A stretch of 64,000 nucleotides of DNA from Paguma larvata. Its lineage: Eukaryota; Chordata; Mammalia; Carnivora; Viverridae. Under the pieces are notes generated by a model, which saw nothing but the letters and a program-made list of their open reading frames with translations, made no database searches and had not been told where the DNA came from. The position numbers and the translations under genes were made by a program. Location: contig CM057830.1 of NCBI GenBank assembly GCA_030068075.1, forward strand, positions 20,554,247-20,618,246. Direction: 5' to 3'. Below are positions 57,632 to 64,000 of this stretch, one piece after another (positions within the stretch are counted from its first letter, which is position 1; the number at the start of each line of letters is the position of its first letter).

Positions 57632-58193
57632 ACAATTGACCTTTGAACAATTCAGGTTTGAACTGCTTGGGTCCACTTATATGTAATTGTTTTCAATATA
57701 TGCAGTACAGTACCATAAGTGTATTTTCTCTTATGATTTTTTAAAAACATTTTCTGTAGTTTATTATTAGAATACAGTATGTAATACATAAAACATAAAA
57801 TATGTGTTAATCTGGGGTGCCTGGATAGCTCAGTCGGTTAAGAATCTGACTTTGGCTCAGGTCATGATCTCGCAGTTTGTGAGATCGAGTCCTGCACTGG
57901 GCTCTGTGCTGACAGCTCAGAGCCTGGAACCTGCTTCGGATTCTGTGTCTCCTTCTCTCTCTGCCCCTCCCCTGCTCGTGCTCTGTGTCTCTCTGTCTCC
58001 TTCTCTCTCAAAAATAAATAAAAACATTTTAAAAAATGTTTAAAAATACATGTATTAATCAACTGATTATGTTACTAGTAAGGCTTTCAGTCAGTAGTTA
58101 TGTTTTTGTTGATTCAAAAGTTATACATGAATTTTTGACCATGCAGGTGGTCAGTGTCCCTAAGTCTTGTGCTGTTCAAGGGTCAACTGCAGT
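57632..58193 (+). mobile_element. Tigger/MER2-type DNA transposon relic
   Basis: Left end ACAATTGACCTTTGAACAATTC and right end TGTTCAAGGGTCAACTGC are inverted copies. The interior has GGTCCACTTATATG, GTGTATTTTCTCTTATG, AGAATACAGTATGTAATAC and AAAGTTATACATGAATTTTTGACC. It is split by a SINE at 57813-58042. Same family and orientation as the copy at 31096-31676. Confidence 0.9.
57813..58042 (+). mobile_element. CAN-SINE nested in Tigger/MER2
   Basis: Head GGGGTGCCTGGATAGCTCAG, full body, CT tract, AAAAATAAATAAAAACATT tail. The decayed duplication TATGTGTTAATC and CATGTATTAATC (57801-57812, 58049-58060) lies in transposon sequence. Confidence 0.95.
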
Positions 58194-59392
58194 CGAATTT
58201 TTATAAATGAGTGTGTTTCAATTTTTAACGAACCACAATATCATTATCTTTTATTAAAGGTAACTCAAAGCACTTGCATTTAGAGGTGTCTTATAGGTAC
58301 CAGACACCAACGCACAAATAAAATGAAGAAGGTTGAACACAGCTAATCATTGTGAATCTTCTGTACTTTAGAAGCCTGCATAGAAATCACACTGCATTTG
58401 CAGAGACCTCTCCAATCTTTCTCCTCTCTCATGTTGTATTCACAGAGATCAGGCCTAAGTGATTCTTAAGGAACAAGTGAGCAGTTGTGCTCTGCAACTG
58501 ACAAACTTCCAATTAAAGAAGTCCAATTAAAAGCTCATTTCTGTAATTGAGCAGAGATGTAATCAAGCTTAAAGAGAAGCAGAACAAGATACATACAGTT
58601 TATTTAGGGGATCAGGCATAGAGATTCTGAACTTTAAAAATTTTTAAATAATGTCTATGGTTCTATCAAGTACTTGAAATTTCTCTTCTATTGTCTTCAA
58701 GATCAATGGCTAAAATAGAGCCACCATGTCAATATATTGAGAACAACTAAAATCCTAAATATAAATGAGGTTTGAAAGCATGCAGGTGTACAGCCAAAAG
58801 CAATCCTTTAAGTTTCGTGTTTTAAAAATGGTTATAAAGTACACATGGACAGGAAAGGTATATATTATCTTCATGCCTCACAGATTAGGAAATCAAACCT
58901 TGAGCAATCATAGAATTTTCTAGAACTCGTTAGTGAAATTATATCTAAGTGAAATCACTGTTATTGTTTAATTTCATTGAATTCTACATATGTGACTAAA
59001 CTTAACTTTCCATTTTTTCCAAAAAATTGGTCTGATATTGATAGAAATTATAAGTTGCTGAATTTACTGAAAAGGTTGTACTTCATAATAACACAAATGA
59101 AATCAGTATCATGGGGTCAGTAATATTCACTTAGTCACAAATGTTTTGGGAACTAAACTAAGCTAAAATTATCTAGCATATTTATATACCAAGTAATATT
59201 CTGCATATTATTCTGCTTCTTATCAACTTTTCAATAAAAAATCTCATACTGTCTTTCTAGTAAGAATTCAAAACATTTATCCAAACTAAAATAATCAATA
59301 AATAGACTCTATTAACTTTACTTTGCTTTACAATATTATTCTACTAACTTATACAACCAAGAATAAAAAATAAAAATCACATAACTTTTTGA
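58194..59392. other. Repeat-free unique block
   Basis: About 1.2 kb without a recognised transposon. 58380-58570 is listed as a candidate regulatory element. Confidence 0.5.
58380..58570. promoter_or_regulatory. Candidate conserved non-coding element
   Basis: Seen: the 9-mer CCAATTAAA twice, 14 bp apart (58509 and 58523), then GTAATTGAGC (58543) and GTAATCAAGC (58559). This is a dense set of homeodomain-type TAAT/ATTA cores with little low-complexity sequence and no repeat. Inference: possible enhancer; conservation not testable here. Confidence 0.35.
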
Positions 59393-59604
59393 AAAAAGTT
59401 TATTTATTTATTTTGAAAGAGATAGAGAAAGTGTAAGCAGGGTAGGGGTAGGGAGAGAGGGAGACAGAATCCCAAACAAGCCCCATACCAGCATGGAACC
59501 TGATGCGGGGCTCGATCTCACGAACATGAGATCATGACCATGAGACCATGACCTGAACCAAAATCAAGTCGGACACTTAAGTGACTGACCCACCCAGGCA
59601 CCCC
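59393..59604 (-). mobile_element. CAN-SINE, antisense
   Basis: AAGTTTATTTATTTATTTTGAAAGAG, CGGGGCTCGATCTCACGAAC, head reversed GACCCACCCAGGCACCCC. CATGAGATCATGAC and CATGAGACCATGAC show a small internal tandem duplication. No target-site duplication found. Confidence 0.93.
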
Positions 59605-60188
59605 AGTATTGTAACTCTTAAATGCAAACTGACTCCTTAAGGAAGTGTTTTAAATTATTGCATGTTAATTTACAAAAGGGCATTTTCAAAAGGTGATGTT
59701 TATAATTAATCGAAATACTTCAATCATTTTTTTGTTGAGGAAAAGGAGTTCAAAATGTAGGGGGAAAGTGTATTCCTTCTTTTCCTTAAATCCTAAAGGT
59801 AGCTATTTGTATATTCGGTTCACTTAAAAATCAGTAAACAGTAATACTTCAGTAGTGCCATTTTGGAACTTCATAAAAAGTCTCAAAATAAAAGTCACAT
59901 TATCTGTCATCTAACATCATGTCCTTACAATTAATCTTCACCTTCAACCCAAGGCATGAGAAGATTATATAGACATTTGTCCTATTTTCTTTATCTCTAC
60001 TGCTATAACACATTTTTAAATTACATCTCTTATTTGTCATATTTCTATTGTGAAACACTTAATTAAATTTCCAAAGAGGAACTTAAAATACTTCAATGAC
60101 ACTAGAAAATAATGAGAATTAATAAAGTGCAAAACAGAAATGCTTTCTCTGCTCTCTCACTAAAACCTTTACGGTCTGCCTTTGAAAC
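59605..60188. other. Unassigned AT-rich sequence
   Basis: Nothing recognised. Confidence 0.5.
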
Positions 60189-60199
60189 CTTTATAAATT

Positions 60200-60418
60200 G
60201 GAGCACCTGGGTGGCTCAGTTGGCTAAGCATCTGACTTTGGCTCAGGTTGTGACCTCACAGTTCCTGAGTTCCAGCCCTGTGTAGGGCTCTGTGCTGACA
60301 GCTCAAAGCCTGGACCCTGCTTCAGGTTCTGTGTCTTCCTCTCTCTCTGCCCTCCCCAGCTCACGTTCTGTGTGTCTCTCTCTCTCTTAAAAATAAACAT
60401 TTAAAAAAAATTAAAAGG
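60200..60418 (+). mobile_element. CAN-SINE, felid long type
   Basis: Head GGAGCACCTGGGTGGCTCAG, body CTGTGCTGACAGCTCAAAGCC, CT tract, AAAAATAAACATTTAAAAA tail. Duplication CTTTATAAATT at 60189-60199 and 60419-60429. Confidence 0.96.
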
Positions 60419-60429
60419 CTTTATAAATT

Positions 60430-61704
60430 CACGCTCTTGAATGGAGATAATTCAGAAAAGATACTGTGGAATTATAAATAATTTCTATTCTTCATTGCTT
60501 GTTATACCATCAAATGGTAAAGACATACATCTTACCATAAATGTCTGAGAAGCGTGATTTTGTTACTATTTTTATAAATGTGAGAGCAACTAGAAGAGGA
60601 GAAAAGTACAGTTGACTTCAGATCGAATAAGTTTAAGAGTACGGTGAATAAATAGAAAATAATAGATATACTGGATTTTTCACTGATTTCTTTATACACT
60701 TAACTTGTAAAATAAAAATTTAAGATTCAGAATGTTTATAACGGTTCATGATATAGTGGACAAACAATAAATATATACTGCATGCTGTAATGAACACAAA
60801 ACAAGTGGCATTAAGGAATTTAAGTTGTAGAACAATATTCATATAGCATACTCTCTTGGCTATAGCATACAGTTGGAACATCTTCACATATCTTAAGCCT
60901 AAGTGATTATCCTTAGGGAGGGTCTCCATTTGCCTTTCTAATATTCTCAACCCTTGTTCCACCTCCTGTTTTCCATACTCTTGAACACGCTGGCCTTAAA
61001 ACAACTGCCAGTGCTTGGCTCAAGCTTAACTCAACTTGGTCTTTCTTAACTACACTTGTTTCTTTTTGGTTCTATGTAAAAGCTTTCCAAGTTAACTTTT
61101 TAACACATACTACGTAACAGTCACTTCCCAACCTGGCTTGACCCACCTTTGGGGGGCACACTAGTTTTACATATAATCTAATCTAATATAATATGTAATT
61201 AAATGGTTGACCAAAGATCATTTTCTTTTAAATTCAGATAGTACTTACTTCATTTTGATTATGAAAGCAATAGCACATATAATGCATTTTAGAAAGATGT
61301 CATGAAACAAAAATCTTGGCAATTTTCAATTTTACTAAAATAAAGAGTACCACTCTTAAATAACAGCTTTTCAAGGGCTACTATGCTCCATTATTTGGTT
61401 TTTAATTTTTGACGTATTTTCTTGTTTGTAACGCATTCCTTGTAACAGGAATACCTACTTCGTAGGTTAGCTATTCTCACATATATGTGAATAGCTGTTT
61501 AGTTAATAAAATAAAGGTCTCTCGATTCCTTGACTGTTGTTTAATTTCAAGTGATATTTAAAGTAGCTAACGAAATGTGCTTTTTATCCAACTATCATGT
61601 TGTGATGAACAGAGAGAGGAGCCATACATTTTCACTCCCAGGAAGGACTTGTAGTCCCAGTTCATTTCAGCCCTTTCAGGTATTGTTTTGATGCAGTTTT
61701 GGAG
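60430..61704. other. Unassigned sequence with a palindrome
   Basis: No named transposon. A near-perfect palindrome lies at 61469-61496 (see findings). The 80-codon minus frame at 60720-60962 has no known domain. Confidence 0.45.
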
Positions 61705-62217
61705 TGCTGGGGGTCTGGAGCCCAAGGCCAAAAAAGAATTCTTGAGACGAAACATATTTGGTGCAGAAGCGTGATTTTATCAAAGCATGGGGATAGGACT
61801 GGTGGGCAGGAAGAACTGCACTGGGGTCTTAAGGAGTGACTGATTATATATACTATAGAGTTGGGAGAGGTAAAGGGAGTTTTCCAAAAGGACTTTCATA
61901 TGCTAAAGAAGACTCCTAAAATACAGGTTATAAGGAAATTTACTTTTACCTACCATTTCTTTCTTCCTTTGTTCCCGACAACACTATGGTGAGGAGAGTG
62001 CTGTTGGGGCTACAGGAACCGGCGTCTATAGATTTCTGGAGATTAGGCTATTGATAAGATTGCCTTTTTCTTGTAATATACTAAGATATTTGTAAACTGA
62101 TGGAGACTCAATGTCTTCTGTGACTGTGATCTCTATCAGTTAACCATTGGAAACGTCTTTCTTTGTTCTTGGGAAGCCCGGAGTGCCTGAGGAATGTCAC
62201 ACAAACCCAATTTGGCA
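61705..62217 (-). mobile_element. Solo LTR, class I ERV-like, antisense
   Basis: On the minus strand: TATATAA (61844-61850 reversed); a poly(A)-signal variant GATAAAA (61775-61781 reversed) about 70 bp downstream; then TCTGCACCAAATATG, TCTCAAGAATTC and TTGGCCTTGGGCTCC to an end in ..CAGCA at 61705. This is the U3-R-U5 order of gammaretrovirus-like LTRs. GGAG occurs just outside both proposed ends (61701-61704, 62218-62221), as a 4-bp duplication would. The 3' half is secure. The 5' end at 62217 is the best of several candidates. No viral genes adjoin. Confidence 0.62.
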
Positions 62218-63453
62218 GGAGTTGGGGGGGATGAGGGGTTGCTACCTTGGGCTTGGCCCTTAGCTTGCCTTATGCTTCCTCATCAAACCTAATTCAAGAC
62301 CATTCCCCATGGGATGGGCTGAGACTCTTGATGAGCTTGCCTCAAAAATGGACTTCTTCCTCTTTCCACTTCTATTTTCTTCTCCTCCCTTCCACAAGTT
62401 TGATCCGGAGGGTACTCCAGCATAAAAGCCCTGCAAACTAAATGCTGCCAACCTATAATCCATCTCTTCACAAAATGCTATTGTAGGGGACCTAATCTTC
62501 CCACCCCAAGATATGGCTCCCTGGCATGTTGATTATTTTAGGCTGATTACTAAATATAAAACTGCAGATGCAGGAGAAGCTCTGAAAGCCAAGTAGGATT
62601 TACCCTTTTGTGAGGCATTTATAAGTGTAAGGGAAATCACCATTTGTAAAGGTTTCTCCTTGCACCTCTTGGGAAGAATGGGTTGACTCTAAATCTCTGG
62701 AAACTGTTATCAATGGAGAAGGTAAGGACTTAAATGTGCATAATAACCTTACTCTTGTTTACTAGGCTTTTCCTAATAACGTCGCATAACTGAATCCCCA
62801 GCCTCAACATTCTCTTTTATCACTAGTTGAAGACTATATTCAAAGTGATAGTTTCGGCCACTTCAAGAAATTAACTCAGTTTTACTGTGTATCTCCCATG
62901 TTTATAGGAGGTATTCATGTTTTCAAAATTTCGATTGTCTCCTATTAATCTCCTTCAGGTCAGTTTAATACTTAGATGAGTCAAAAGAATCTTCAAGGGT
63001 AAAGAAAAATTTTTCCTCCTCAATACTATACAAGAAAATAACTGTTAAAACCCATCACACTGCAGTGGAGTACCTGTAAATCATTGTATAGGGATTTTTA
63101 AATGTCATAGAAGTTCTCTACACTCAACAGGGTATATATTTTCTAAAAATATCATGAGCAAAGACTTCAACTAATATATTATATGAAAAGTTGTCAGACT
63201 GCTCTGATTAGGATACTATGTAATAATGTAGTGGGAATGCTTTAAAACATTAAACCTATAATAAATGCATTAACCTATAATAAGTGAAGAACTAAGGAAC
63301 ATCTGGTCTGTAGTTCACATAAGTGACTCAGAGACAAAAATTGGAGGGATTTTAGGTTATGTGAATTGAAACGAAGATTTTGACATATATGACCCAAGCA
63401 ACTATCATATCTTTAATTATTGTTGTGTTTACTCTTTACAAAGTTGGTTATTA
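62218..63453. other. Unassigned sequence
   Basis: The left 300 bases are GC-richer and could still be LTR if the 62217 limit is wrong. Overlapping short frames at 62247-62471 on both strands have no domain. Otherwise nothing recognised. Confidence 0.4.
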
Positions 63454-63467
63454 AGAAATTATACATA

Positions 63468-63665
63468 GGGAACCTTGGTGGCTCAGTCTGTTAAGCATCT
63501 GACTTCAGCTCAGGTTATGATCTCAGGGTTGTAAGTTCGAGCTCCACATTGGGCTAGTTTCTGTCAGCACAGAGCCCATTTCAGATACTCTGTCCTCCTC
63601 TCTTTCGGGCCCTCCCCTTCTTATTCTCTCTCTCTCTCTCAAAATAAATAAATAAACTTAAAAAA
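63468..63665 (+). mobile_element. CAN-SINE, felid long type
   Basis: Head AGGGAACCTTGGTGGCTCAG, B-box-like AGTTCGAGCTCC, CT tract, AAAATAAATAAATAAACTT tail. Duplication AAGAAATTATACAT and AAGAAATTATATAT (63454-63467, 63666-63679), one mismatch. Confidence 0.94.
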
Positions 63666-63679
63666 AAGAAATTATATAT

Positions 63680-64000
63680 ATTTATTTTTTCCAAGACAAA
63701 TTTCTTGCCAAAATATTTAGAACTCCTTGCTACACAGTAGAAAACTTTTAAAGGAAGTAGACATTCACAGTAAGATCTTCCCATAAACTATGGTAACTTC
63801 TGGTTACCAGTCTGACAAAAAAGAACTTGGAAGTCAGAAACTGACAAAAGATGAACAAACTAAAAGTCAACAACTTATCTGAGATCCATTATAGAAATGA
63901 GGGCACAAGGCAATCTGCTGGCCCAAACACTAGAGAGAGAGAGAGATGAACAAGAAGAGGCCGTGCTGACCATGACCAGAAGCTACAGCTAGGTATTGGT
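63680..64000. other. Unassigned sequence to window end
   Basis: A short (GA)n run at about 63932-63946. Nothing else recognised. Confidence 0.5.

Noticed and set aside
61700..62480. Considered as one full 780-bp LTR
   Set aside because: The segment above 62217 shows no LTR landmark and no better end pair. The shorter unit with GGAG flanks was preferred.

Overview
This window is nuclear DNA of a mammal, almost certainly a cat-family carnivore. The dominant repeat is the tRNA-Lys-derived CAN-SINE: a tRNA-like head with GGCGCCTGGGTGGCTCAG, a CT-rich tract, then an AATAAA-type A tail. Many copies carry the longer felid-type body with CTGTGCTGACAGCTCAGAGC. A young L1 3' end of felid type is also present. 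The sequence is AT-rich and CpG-poor. I found no protein-coding gene, no intact tRNA or rRNA gene and no convincing exon. The open reading frames are short and nearly all fall inside repeats or look like chance. The window reads as a gene desert or a large intron. Family names were assigned by eye from remembered consensus features, so subfamily labels are approximate.

Layout. 1-8.9 kb is mostly unique sequence with scattered SINEs, MIR, L2 and old L1 pieces, and two islands that resemble conserved non-coding DNA (about 2.56-2.88 kb and 7.18-7.75 kb). 8.9-11.3 kb is one old L1 carrying three SINEs. 12.66-14.0 kb is an L1 with a 5' inversion (twin priming). 15.18-16.79 kb is a SINE fused to a 5'-truncated felid L1 inside one shared 17-bp target-site duplication (TSD). 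18.3-20.3 kb is an old antisense L1 hosting an MLT1-type LTR and a SINE. 21.9-31.7 kb holds hAT and Tigger DNA-transposon relics, several with nested SINEs. 33.9-34.2 kb is a probable ERV LTR and 35.8-36.4 kb a hAT relic.

36.6-42.0 kb is a 5'-truncated L1 interrupted by a 1,005-bp antisense class-II-like solo LTR with a 6-bp TSD, a SINE, and an unidentified A-tailed 247-bp insert. An older L1 follows to 42.9 kb. 45.1-45.6 kb is an MLT1 LTR. 49.5-53.0 kb is another L1 with two young SINEs. 53-64 kb is SINE-rich, with a second Tigger/MER2 relic, a candidate conserved element near 58.5 kb and an antisense class-I-like solo LTR at 61.7-62.2 kb.

No genes work together here. The content is a layered record of retrotransposition in which nesting gives relative ages: L2, MIR and old L1 first, then DNA transposons and MLT1, then later L1 and ERV LTRs, then CAN-SINEs. 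I found no evidence of a new functional system. The strongest observations are the SINE-L1 chimera, the two solo LTRs, the unidentified retroposed insert and three repeat-free islands that could be regulatory.
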